DNA of 36,667 bases from an uncultured Ruminococcus sp. (lineage in GTDB: Bacteria > Bacillota > Clostridia > Oscillospirales > Ruminococcaceae). The DNA lies in contig CAADWP010000165.1 in assembly GCA_900752785.1 (NCBI GenBank), positions 1 through 36,667 on the forward strand. The letters run 5' to 3'. Positions 1 to 6,622 of the stretch are shown in pieces. Every line of letters starts with the position of its first letter. The first letter of the stretch is position 1. The notes beneath the pieces were generated by a model. That model searched no databases. It saw nothing but the letters and a program-made list of their open reading frames with translations, and had not been told where the DNA came from. A program made the position numbers and the translations under genes.

Positions 1-69
1 AGAGTTCAGACCGTCACGTTCTTTCTTCTTTTCAGGTGAAGCGGTTGTTTCAACATTCTCCCCATTCAT
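1..69 (-). CDS. N-terminal fragment of a hypothetical protein, cut by the window edge
   Basis: An ATG at 67-69 opens a frame that stays open for 23 codons to the window edge. The visible residues are polar and charged (MNGENVETTASPEKKKERDG), so the start may be a disordered tail. It overlaps the last 20 bases of the CHC2 gene, as in translationally coupled operons. The ribosome site is weak (GAGAGA about 12 bases upstream). No function can be assigned, and a different start beyond the edge is possible. Confidence 0.35.
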   Translation of the reverse strand, partial: MNGENVETTASPEKKKERDGLNS

Positions 70-646
70 CGACACATCGTTTGTATTCTCTCTCAATCCT
101 GTCTACCTCCAGTTTAACTTCTGCTTGTTGCTCTTTGTCGAAACGGTTGAACGCCTCAAGCATATACTCCGCATAGCCGATATTCTGTAAAGCGTACACG
201 AAACGCCTGTCCGTATCCTCATCGGGAGAAATCGGCGCATAGCGCATTTTGTACTTGTCCAGCAGAGTAAAGTATTTCAGCAGAACATCAAACATATGCT
301 CCACCCTTGCTTTCTCTGCCTTACGCTTGGCGATCTCCCTGCGCCTGCGTGCCACTGCTTCCATGTCGGGCGGCTTGTCCACGTCCAGACCAAGGGCAAA
401 ATCGCTGTTGAGCTGCTTAACGGCTTCGATAGCTGACAGCCCGAAAAGCTCCTGCACCAGCCTGATAACATCGCCGTGAGCCTGACAGCCAAAGCAGTAG
501 TAGTAATCTTCATAGAGCTTGCAGGACGGGTGACGCTCCCTGTGGAATGGGCAGAGCGCCATGTTTCCCCGGTGTACCTCTACACCGTAACTGCGAGCTG
601 CCGTCGGCACATCGACAAGCTCTTTTATATCGTCGAAAATAGTCAT
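50..646 (-). CDS. CHC2 zinc-finger protein (primase-like, no TOPRIM domain)
   Basis: This 198-aa protein opens with a CHC2-type zinc finger. The motif CPFH is followed about 20 residues later by YYYCFGCQAHGD, which matches the Cys-His-Cys-Cys ligand pattern of DnaG-type primases. The helix after it (VIRLVQELFGLSAIEAVKQL) is the usual continuation. No TOPRIM or helicase domain follows. The C-terminal half is basic and helical. Such short CHC2 proteins are common in Firmicute conjugative and mobilizable elements, where they probably help replicate transferred DNA. I chose the ATG at 644-646 because AGGAGG lies 7 bases upstream; the open frame extends further upstream without a ribosome site. 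It is divergent from the STAND NTPase gene, with only 79 bases between the starts. The zinc finger is clear; the exact role is inferred. Confidence 0.85.
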   Translation of the reverse strand: MTIFDDIKELVDVPTAARSYGVEVHRGNMALCPFHRERHPSCKLYEDYYYCFGCQAHGDVIRLVQELFGLSAIEAVKQLNSDFALGLDVDKPPDMEAVARRRREIAKRKAEKARVEHMFDVLLKYFTLLDKYKMRYAPISPDEDTDRRFVYALQNIGYAEYMLEAFNRFDKEQQAEVKLEVDRIEREYKRCVDEWGEC

Positions 647-664
647 TTCATGACCTCCTGATAC

Positions 665-693
665 TTGAATTTGATATAGCTTTGTGCTATAAT
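665..693 (+). promoter_or_regulatory. Sigma-A promoter of the STAND NTPase gene
   Basis: The -35 box TTGAAT (665-670) and -10 box TATAAT (688-693) are separated by 17 bases. A TG dinucleotide one base upstream of the -10 box makes it an extended -10. The transcript would start about 25 bases before the ATG at 726. The sequence TTTGTGCTATA (681-691), overlapping the -10 box, recurs exactly in inverse orientation at the BREX operon promoter (20619-20629), so a shared operator is possible. Confidence 0.75.
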
Positions 694-725
694 TATATTG
701 GAATATTATAGGAAGGAGCTGCCGT

Positions 726-2660
726 ATGAACTGTGACATCAAAACCGTGATTGCCATTCTGTATAAACAGCTCGTATCATCGTCCGTCAACACCTATCAG
801 GCATTGGTAGATATGCTGTTCAAATCGTATTTTGATGATCCGACCAGTCCTGAATATGACCGTTCGGAACCGTCAAAGCTGAATGCCGGCACTCGCACGT
901 TATCCTCGAAAATCACCGACTTTTATGTACGCAAGGATAAGTCTGTACTGCTTGGTGATATTAAAGGTATGCTGAAATATATCCTTGACAAGCCGCAGCT
1001 CCACGTTTCGTTCTTTGACCTTATCATCAATGATCCGCTTATTTCCAAGCCCTATAAAAAGCAGTTTGCTTTGAATAATACCCGTGAATACTCCGATGAT
1101 GAACATCTTGCTGAGGTGTTCTATACTGCTGTGACCATTGCTGCATATCGCCCTTATTATAAGGTTGATAAGTATTGGTATGCGGATTACTACTATGATA
1201 CGAACAGCAATTCGGACGGTCTGTTTTCAAAAGCCAACCCCCAAGCACCGCCAAAATATTTCATCGGACGTGAGAAGGAGCTTGAAGAGCTGCACACGCT
1301 GGTACAGAACGAAGGCAAGGTGTTTCTGACAGGCGTTGCAGGTGTCGGCAAGAGCGAGCTTGTCCGCACTTATGCGCAAAAGTATGCTTCGGAATATGCC
1401 CATATCGGATATTATAATTACAATGAATATCGTAACGGCATAGCCGATATGATTGCGAATGTTCTGCCGAATATGGCATTTATCCGCAGTGACATAGAAG
1501 CTCTCTATGAAGAAAACCTTGAACTTCTATCGGCATTTGGGAAAAATCTTCTGCTCATTATCGACAATTATAATGTTCCTGCCGACCGTGACTCCAACCT
1601 GCCTGACCTTCTTGAATTGGAATGTGATGTTATTTTCATTTCCTATTCTCACTATGACGATGATTTTACTGTATATGACCTGACAGAGTTCAGGACATTC
1701 CGTGAATCATATGATCTGATAAAGCAGTTTTATCCGTTTGATGAGAATGATCCTGATGTAAAATTCAAAATGCACCGTCTTGCGTTGATAACAGATAAAT
1801 ATCCGTTTTCATTGGAGCTGTGCGCCCGTTCCATGAAAAGAGGAACCGACACGCCCGATACCTGTGCAGATGCCCTTGTAGGAGGAATCAAGAATATGAA
1901 AGCAAGAATCCCTGCTAATAAAGACCGTAAGCCTAAGACCGACACACACTATCGTCACATTGAAAGCCTGTTCAGAAAGGCAGACCTCACTGTTACCGAT
2001 AAATATGTGCTGTCATATATGCGTTTCATGCCCGAATCGGGCGTTCCGAAAATGTTGTTTCAGAAATTGACAAGGCTTATTGATTTCACAGAGATCGACA
2101 AGCTGATCGACCTCGGCTTTATCCATGATAACTCTGACGGCACAATTTCTATGTCCTCTATTGTACGCAAGCTCGTTGAAGCCGATTATAAGATCAGTCC
2201 CGAAGAAATGCTTGCGTTCGGTGAGACTTTGTTCTCTACGGATACAAGCGAAGCTCCCAAAGAAGTACTTGCTGAGATTGCTGATAGAATTTCACCCTTG
2301 AAATATCTAACGATGATCGAAAGTGATGTTTTTGTTGCATATCATCTGCTGTTTCAGTTTTACTTCAAGATCGAAAGCAATTTCAGCACAGATATGGCTA
2401 TGAGCTGCTTGGCTATGAACTATAACAAGAACATTTTCAAACACCGCCTGCTGTACCAGGCGGACAAGGCTCAGTTTTTTGAGCGTTTCAAGGACAGCGA
2501 AAACTTTGATCTTATCAAGCAGACTCTTGAAAAAACCGAGACTAATCCCCGCTGGCACGCTCATGAGGACGGCAAGGAGCCACCCAAAGAGCCGCTTGTC
2601 AGATCATTCATTGTTTCAGAGGAAGATGATGCTGAGATTTTCGGCTTGAATGACGAGTGA
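726..2660 (+). CDS. STAND-type P-loop NTPase, probable defence cargo gene
   Basis: This 644-aa protein has an uncharacterised N-terminal domain of about 170 residues. A GREKEL motif (about 181-186) leads into a nucleotide-binding domain with Walker A GVAGVGKS (about 203-210) and Walker B LLLIIDNYN (about 275-283). The C-terminal half is helical, as in STAND/AP-ATPase signalling NTPases. Many bacterial STAND proteins sense phage and trigger abortive responses; here that role is inferred from fold and location only. No nuclease, TIR or protease motif is recognised, so the N-terminal domain is the candidate effector. GGAAGGAG (711-718) sits 7 bases before the ATG. The gene has its own promoter and runs against the flanking mobilization genes, as expected for inserted cargo. 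Its TGA (2658-2660) abuts the stop codon of the convergent reading frame with no base between. Confidence 0.8.
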   Translation: MNCDIKTVIAILYKQLVSSSVNTYQALVDMLFKSYFDDPTSPEYDRSEPSKLNAGTRTLSSKITDFYVRKDKSVLLGDIKGMLKYILDKPQLHVSFFDLIINDPLISKPYKKQFALNNTREYSDDEHLAEVFYTAVTIAAYRPYYKVDKYWYADYYYDTNSNSDGLFSKANPQAPPKYFIGREKELEELHTLVQNEGKVFLTGVAGVGKSELVRTYAQKYASEYAHIGYYNYNEYRNGIADMIANVLPNMAFIRSDIEALYEENLELLSAFGKNLLLIIDNYNVPADRDSNLPDLLELECDVIFISYSHYDDDFTVYDLTEFRTFRESYDLIKQFYPFDENDPDVKFKMHRLALITDKYPFSLELCARSMKRGTDTPDTCADALVGGIKNMKARIPANKDRKPKTDTHYRHIESLFRKADLTVTDKYVLSYMRFMPESGVPKMLFQKLTRLIDFTEIDKLIDLGFIHDNSDGTISMSSIVRKLVEADYKISPEEMLAFGETLFSTDTSEAPKEVLAEIADRISPLKYLTMIESDVFVAYHLLFQFYFKIESNFSTDMAMSCLAMNYNKNIFKHRLLYQADKAQFFERFKDSENFDLIKQTLEKTETNPRWHAHEDGKEPPKEPLVRSFIVSEEDDAEIFGLNDE

Positions 2661-2987
2661 TCAGATAAAATCAAACAATCTCAGCAGCACATCTATCACC
2701 ACAGCAACAGGTGCAGCGTAGTACAGAAGATCACCTATCGTTCTGACAGTGCAGAACCGCTTCACCGACTCACTTATCTGTATTGATGCTTTCTCGGCGG
2801 CTTCGGTCGCCGATTTTACTTTATCAGCACTGGCTACGATTTTCTTCTCCGATCTGTCGCAACTGTCGCTGAAAAAGGTTTTTACATCATCAAAAGCCTT
2901 TTTCTGCTCATCTTTGAACCTATCGTAAATCCCCCTTGTGATCTCACCTGTCGATGCCTTTAGACTTTTTATGTACTGGTTGCAGGT
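2661..2987 (-). CDS. Protein-like reading frame with no start codon (possible frameshifted C-terminal extension)
   Basis: This minus-strand frame runs 108 codons from an upstream TGA (2988-2990) to a TGA at 2661-2663. It reads as a convincing protein: a charged helical stretch (YDRFKDEQKKAFDDVKTFF and onward), then a hydrophobic segment near the end (DLLYYAAPVAVVIDVLLRLF), suggesting a membrane anchor. It has no ATG, GTG or TTG in its first two thirds. It overlaps the 3' ends of the relaxase frame and of the accessory frame. A -1 shift from the relaxase frame, or a +1 shift from the 2944-3525 frame, would join it to those genes. It could be a gene using a rare start, a programmed frameshift product, or a decayed fusion. 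I cannot decide from sequence. Confidence 0.4.
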   Translation of the reverse strand, partial: TCNQYIKSLKASTGEITRGIYDRFKDEQKKAFDDVKTFFSDSCDRSEKKIVASADKVKSATEAAEKASIQISESVKRFCTVRTIGDLLYYAAPVAVVIDVLLRLFDFI

Positions 2988-3525
2988 TCAGGTTTTGCAG
3001 CTCTCTTTCGGCGATTTTTTCCATTTCGCTTCTCATAGTCTTGGAATAATTGTTCAAGAGTCGGCACATCTTTATCACTGAGGTCGCCATAAGCATTACT
3101 TTCTGATTGCTCTTTGCGTTCTCCGTATCCTCCGACAACTTCTGAGCTATGTTCCTCGCCCAGAGTTCGATATCCTCCAGTTCCGGAATCATGATCTCCG
3201 GTTCCTGTACTTCCGTTTCCGCTTCCTCCAACATTGGCTGTGCCTGAGAATGTTTCGACTGCCTGCGTATCCGTTCCGCATCGGCGTTCATCTTCTCTCT
3301 CGTGAAGAAGCCTTTCGTTTTGTCCTGTAATTTCTGTTGTGCCGGTTGTTGTTTTGGCTCTGCTGTCGGCTCTTGAAGTTTCTTTCTGACCTCCGGCGAT
3401 CCTGTTTTCTCCGATATTATCACTTCCTCGTCGGTTTTCAGTGATAACTGCGGTTCTTGTGTTGGCGGCTGTGAGGACTTCGTCTCTGTCGGTTTCCCGT
3501 CCTCGTTGATTCTTTCCAAGCTCAT
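2944..3525 (-). CDS. Mobilization accessory protein encoded inside the relaxase gene in another frame
   Basis: This 193-aa frame lies almost wholly within the 3' part of the relaxase gene. Residues 1-110 are polar and rich in E, K, Q and P. Residues about 115-180 form a clear helical domain (ELWARNIAQKLSEDTE, VMLMATSVIKMCRLLNNYSK), which is not what an accidental frame usually gives. The ATG at 3523-3525 has AAGGA about 8 bases upstream. The relaxase frame over the same bases encodes a low-complexity, G/T/S/E/R-rich tail, which tolerates a second frame. Nested mobilization genes are established for IncQ plasmids, where mobB lies within mobA; homology to MobB is not claimed. The product may be a relaxosome or coupling accessory factor. 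Confidence 0.6.
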   Translation of the reverse strand: MSLERINEDGKPTETKSSQPPTQEPQLSLKTDEEVIISEKTGSPEVRKKLQEPTAEPKQQPAQQKLQDKTKGFFTREKMNADAERIRRQSKHSQAQPMLEEAETEVQEPEIMIPELEDIELWARNIAQKLSEDTENAKSNQKVMLMATSVIKMCRLLNNYSKTMRSEMEKIAERELQNLNLQPVHKKSKGIDR

Positions 3526-4348
3526 AGTTAATTCCTTTCACTGTATATTTATCACCCAGCTTACTGCCCCTGACCGAGACAAGTTTACCGCTTTTGTCGG
3601 TGAAATTCGGGTGACGGTAGGATATGGTGTTGCCCTTGACACGGCACTCAACATGATAATGCTTCATGAGGGCATTCACCACATCTTCTAAGGTTCTGTT
3701 GTTCGGGTCGACGCACTCGATACGAATGACTTCCCGAAGCTCATCTTTGAATGTTTCCTTGCCTTTGGCTTTCATCTGCTTTTCGGCAAAGGTCTCCTTG
3801 TCGTGGCTGTCATCGAGATCATGATTGTAGTAGTCCTTTCGCATAGAGTGGATAAGCCCTCTCTGCTGACACTGTTCGCCCAAGTATTCACACATATTAT
3901 ATAGGTCATTCTCGTTACGGCGGAATGCTTTACCTGTCTCGGTATGGCAGTTCCCGATCAGAAAATGTGCGTGAGGGTGGGGCTTGTCGATATGGACTGC
4001 GAACAGCACTTCGTAGCCCTGAAAAAACTTCTCAGCAAAGTCTTTCGCTATCCTGAATACTTCTTCGTTAGTCAGCTTGTCCCTGTCATCTGGCGAGAAC
4101 GATATAGAGATTTGATAAGAGAGGTTTGCATTGCCGGAATTACGCTTGCCGAACAGCTTTCTCGTCATCATAACATCTCTCGGAAAATTATCACGATCAC
4201 AGTTAATGCCCCAATACAAGTTCGTGGCTGTTTTTATAACTCCGTCCTTGATCTGCTGAGGTAACTTTCCCAAAATGTAGTGCGCCGTGCGCTCCACTGC
4301 CACTTTAGATTTGCAGGGGTTGTAATTGACTTTCACGTTGCCAAACAT
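2969..4348 (-). CDS. HUH-family relaxase/mobilization nuclease (MOBP-like)
   Basis: This 459-aa protein nicks DNA at oriT and pilots the strand in conjugative transfer. The three-histidine metal motif is visible as HIDKPHPHAHF (about residues 119-129), as in MobA/VirD2-type relaxases. The N-terminal 250 residues form the nuclease domain. The candidate catalytic tyrosine is in the first 50 residues (for example LYWGIN or AHYILG). From about residue 280 the protein becomes a low-complexity charged tail that shares its DNA with another frame. The ATG overlaps the stop of the upstream MobC-like gene in a TAATG arrangement, so translation is coupled. The TAA is at 2969-2971. There is no helicase or primase fusion, so transfer probably depends on a mating apparatus encoded outside this window or by a helper. 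Confidence 0.88.
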   Translation of the reverse strand: MFGNVKVNYNPCKSKVAVERTAHYILGKLPQQIKDGVIKTATNLYWGINCDRDNFPRDVMMTRKLFGKRNSGNANLSYQISISFSPDDRDKLTNEEVFRIAKDFAEKFFQGYEVLFAVHIDKPHPHAHFLIGNCHTETGKAFRRNENDLYNMCEYLGEQCQQRGLIHSMRKDYYNHDLDDSHDKETFAEKQMKAKGKETFKDELREVIRIECVDPNNRTLEDVVNALMKHYHVECRVKGNTISYRHPNFTDKSGKLVSVRGSKLGDKYTVKGINYELGKNQRGRETDRDEVLTAANTRTAVITENRRGSDNIGENRIAGGQKETSRADSRAKTTTGTTEITGQNERLLHEREDERRCGTDTQAVETFSGTANVGGSGNGSTGTGDHDSGTGGYRTLGEEHSSEVVGGYGERKEQSESNAYGDLSDKDVPTLEQLFQDYEKRNGKNRRKRAAKPEPATST

Positions 4349-4701
4349 TATTTACTGCCCTTGATGCTGAACTTCGGGTCATTCAGAAAATCGGAGAGCT
4401 GCCCCATAACTCTATCATTGGTCTTGCGGATAGCTTCGATCTCCGCACGAACACGATACTCCTGCCCGATGTTTGAGAAGTAGGCAAGCTGATTGAGGTT
4501 CGTACCGATCTTCCTGATCTCATGGACAATAGGTGCAATGCTCTCCTCAATGGAGTATACACGCACCTCGCTATTTCGGATAGCCTGCATCAGATAGTCG
4601 GTCTTGCTCAGACCGCTTGCTTCATGCTTGGTGTTCCAGAGCTGAAGCTCCTCATCAGTCAGTTTCAGACTGATCGAGTGATAGCGCCTGCGATTTGGCA
4701 T
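4348..4701 (-). CDS. MobC-like relaxosome accessory protein
   Basis: This 117-aa protein has a basic N-terminus (MPNRRRYHS), a ribbon-helix-helix-like segment (ISLKLTDEELQLW, then a helix) and a helical C-terminus with IRKIGTNLNQLAY. The last motif is the hallmark of MobC-type proteins, which bind oriT and help the relaxase open the nic region. I chose the ATG at 4699-4701, with AAAGGAG 6 bases upstream, over an upstream extension that would run through the oriT hairpins. Its stop overlaps the relaxase start by one base. Order and coupling fit a classical oriT-mobC-mobA module. Confidence 0.8.
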   Translation of the reverse strand: MPNRRRYHSISLKLTDEELQLWNTKHEASGLSKTDYLMQAIRNSEVRVYSIEESIAPIVHEIRKIGTNLNQLAYFSNIGQEYRVRAEIEAIRKTNDRVMGQLSDFLNDPKFSIKGSK

Positions 4702-4739
4702 AGTCGCTCCTTTCTGCCGCTGTGCGGCTCTTTGGGGAA

Positions 4740-4932
4740 GGTCTCGGAGGGGGAACCTCTCTGAGCTGGGAGACCAATGTGTCACTACATTGGTACTACC
4801 AGCCCGGCGCAATCCCACGACGGGCGTGGTCTTGTTCCTGCAAGACTTTCGATCTTAAGTATCGAATTTTAGCCTCGCCCAACTGGCGTTAGGCGCTCGA
4901 TCCTGCAAATTCCTCTGTGATATTTGCAGGAT
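4740..4932. other. Probable origin of transfer (oriT) with stacked inverted repeats
   Basis: The interval between the MobC-like gene and the segregation genes holds at least four perfect inverted repeats. GGTCTC/GAGACC is at 4740-4745 and 4770-4775. ACCAATGT/ACATTGGT is at 4773-4780 and 4787-4794. TTCGAT/ATCGAA is at 4848-4853 and 4861-4866. ATCCTGCAAAT/ATTTGCAGGAT is at 4900-4910 and 4922-4932. The last contains ATCCTGC, which resembles the RP4-type nic core (ATCCTG before the cut). Position upstream of mobC and relaxase is the usual place for oriT. The exact nic site is not proven, and TTCCTGCAAG at 4835-4844 is a second candidate. Confidence 0.5.
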
Positions 4933-5087
4933 TTCTTTTCTGCATAAAATGCTATCGGACATTTTTGCATTATTTCTCCGATTCTTCCCTTGTCTATTGG
5001 TTTGTTGCTGTTGTTGTAATACTCCGCTATATATTCGGCGGTAATGCTGTTTGAAGTAATATCAACCGCCGATAAAATCGAAATCAA
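4869..5087 (-). CDS. Possible small protein (TTG start), doubtful
   Basis: A 72-aa frame starts at a TTG (5085-5087) inside the end of the ParR-like gene and overlaps it by 26 bases. Its middle (TAEYIAEYYNNSNKPIDKGRIGEIMQ in part) looks like a plausible helical domain. The C-terminus runs through the 11-bp inverted repeat of the oriT-like region, which argues that the last part may be non-coding. No good ribosome site precedes the TTG. It is listed because composition is protein-like and the neighbouring genes are tightly packed. Confidence 0.25.
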   Translation of the reverse strand: MISILSAVDITSNSITAEYIAEYYNNSNKPIDKGRIGEIMQKCPIAFYAEKKSCKYHRGICRIERLTPVGRG

Positions 5088-5499
5088 TGCCGGAATAATC
5101 GTCCTCGTCAGAGGTTTTCAAGCCCTCCGTGGCGCTCGGATTGCCACTCAAGGCATATCCTCTGCTGTTCTCCGTTCCTACGGGGACAGCCTGCATAGGG
5201 TAGCCCCTGTTCAGGCTCAGCATCAGGCTTGCAAGAAACTTCGGCATTTCGGCAATAAAAGCCTTGCCCACCTCCGATACGATCTGCTCCACAAAACGCT
5301 CCTCACGCTGACGGGTCTCAAAGTACGGATCGTCAGCAAGTCTTCCCATACGGTCAAAGTAGTCATTGACCGCTGTGATCGCCGCCACATTCGTGGACTT
5401 GATCTTGTCCTTGTCGAAGTTGTGGAGATAGTCCCACGCCTTAGCGTGTTCGGAGTTGTCCATGTTGAATCGGAAACAGTTAGTCAGAACCTTGCTCAT
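5062..5499 (-). CDS. ParR-like segregation partner (inferred from position)
   Basis: This 145-aa, mostly helical and acidic protein has no motif I can name. Its ATG overlaps the stop of the ParM-like gene by 4 bases (ATGA), so the two are translationally coupled. In actin-type plasmid segregation systems a small DNA-binding adaptor (ParR/StbB type) follows parM directly, and this gene has that place and size. The C-terminal 25 residues are Gly/Asp-rich and probably flexible. The role is inferred from context and not from sequence similarity. Confidence 0.55.
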   Translation of the reverse strand: MSKVLTNCFRFNMDNSEHAKAWDYLHNFDKDKIKSTNVAAITAVNDYFDRMGRLADDPYFETRQREERFVEQIVSEVGKAFIAEMPKFLASLMLSLNRGYPMQAVPVGTENSRGYALSGNPSATEGLKTSDEDDYSGIDFDFIGG

Positions 5500-6419
5500 T
5501 TCTTCTCCTCCTTTTTAAGCTGTGCAACGGCGAAGTATTCATAGCCCTTAGCCGATGCACAAATGTCTCCGATGATTGTCACTCTATCCTTATCATAGCT
5601 CCCGAAGTTTTCAATCAGCTTTCCGCCGCCGCCCGTGATGTAAAGGCGCATCATCTTAGGGTCGTACTCATACTTGCGGAGCAGAGCAAAAATATCCTCG
5701 GCGTACTCAGCAATCGCCTGACGGAGAACGTCTGCATACTCACTGTCAATGTCTGCCTTGCCGTAGCGGATCATAGACTGAATAATGGTCTCGTCCACGG
5801 TCACACCCAGCTTGTTCATCATCGCATTGGACGCAGCCTTGACGCACTGGTTCACACCCATTTTCTCGGTGTAGGTCTTGGTGTTGATGACACGTTTGTT
5901 GCTCACGAAAATGATATTGACCGTTCCGTTGCCGATATCAGCGATCATGCTCAGACCTGTCATCTCGTTCAGTTTCTCCACCACGGCAGCATAACCCTGC
6001 GGATAAACATAGCACCCGATGATGCGGATGGAGTAGAGCTTGTCCTCATACTTGAAGTCCACGCTCTCACGCTGAAGCATATACTGACGGAAGCTCTCAC
6101 GCTGTCTGCCTACCCAGGTGATCGGCAGTCCAACTGCGAGATAGACCTTAGCCGAAGTGATGCCCTCTTGGTTCAGCTCACGGGCGATACCCATGAGTGT
6201 GAAGATGTAGTTGTCCTCGTCCTGCCATTTATCGGCAAGATATTCCTTGTGACCTTCACCGATCTGGTAGTAGCTCCCCTCAAAGAAAAGAGTGTTCTTG
6301 GTGAAGGTAGGGGCCGCATCAAGCTTGGTGATACCCGTAGGCGTGACCGTGTTGGCGGTCTTGATGTTGCCGTAACCGTGGTCGATGCCTACGATCAGGA
6401 AGTCGTTATAGTGTTTCAT
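5496..6419 (-). CDS. parM: ParM/StbA-like actin-family segregation ATPase
   Basis: This 307-aa protein shows the actin-fold nucleotide motifs. Phosphate-1 is IVGIDHGYGNIKTA near the N-terminus, phosphate-2 is MIADIGNGTVNIIF mid-protein, and the adenosine motif is YITGGGGKLIENFG near the C-terminus. ParM proteins polymerise with ATP and push element copies apart, with a small adaptor bound to a centromere-like site. I chose the ATG at 6417-6419 with GGAGG about 7 bases upstream. The open frame continues upstream but contains the promoter. ParM-like genes also occur in integrated elements that replicate transiently. The gene leads a minus-strand unit with the ParR-like gene and probably the mobilization genes. 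Confidence 0.82.
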   Translation of the reverse strand: MKHYNDFLIVGIDHGYGNIKTANTVTPTGITKLDAAPTFTKNTLFFEGSYYQIGEGHKEYLADKWQDEDNYIFTLMGIARELNQEGITSAKVYLAVGLPITWVGRQRESFRQYMLQRESVDFKYEDKLYSIRIIGCYVYPQGYAAVVEKLNEMTGLSMIADIGNGTVNIIFVSNKRVINTKTYTEKMGVNQCVKAASNAMMNKLGVTVDETIIQSMIRYGKADIDSEYADVLRQAIAEYAEDIFALLRKYEYDPKMMRLYITGGGGKLIENFGSYDKDRVTIIGDICASAKGYEYFAVAQLKKEEKK

Positions 6420-6486
6420 TGGTATTCCTCCAATCTTTTTATTTAGCTTTAAGGATAGCTGTGTGCTGTCCGTCTGCTGTAATTTC

Positions 6487-6492
6487 AGTATA
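6487..6492 (-). promoter_or_regulatory. Extended -10 promoter of the segregation/mobilization unit
   Basis: On the minus strand TGCTATACT places an extended -10 box (TATACT, plus-strand 6487-6492) about 68 bases before the parM ATG. No good -35 box lies 17 bases upstream; CTGACA is present 23 bases away. An extended -10 can work without a strong -35, so this is the best promoter candidate in the interval 6420-6560. Confidence 0.45.
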
Positions 6493-6560
6493 GCAGATAT
6501 TTCATGCCTTGTGGTTGTCAGGATGTTGGCGAGGTGTTGGCAGGAAAATGAATTATGGCA

Positions 6561-6598
6561 TAAAAAGAGGAGCAAAACTCGTTATGAGTCTTGCTCCT
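6561..6598 (-). terminator. Intrinsic terminator of the BREX operon
   Basis: On the minus strand, 25 bases after the desulfurase stop codon, AGGAGCAAGACTC pairs with GAGTTTTGCTCCT (plus-strand arms 6568-6580 and 6586-6598, one mismatch, 5-base loop). It is followed by CTTTTT. It separates the defence operon from the parM promoter downstream. Confidence 0.85.
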
Positions 6599-6622
6599 TG
6601 ATTATGAGTTATATTGGGATTG

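Noticed and set aside
3944..4264. 106-codon plus-strand frame opposite the relaxase
   Set aside because: It is the mirror of the conserved HUH domain; the minus strand clearly encodes the relaxase.
5044..5544. 166-codon plus-strand frame across the ParR-like gene
   Set aside because: It is antisense to a coupled gene pair, has no ribosome site and its residues look random.
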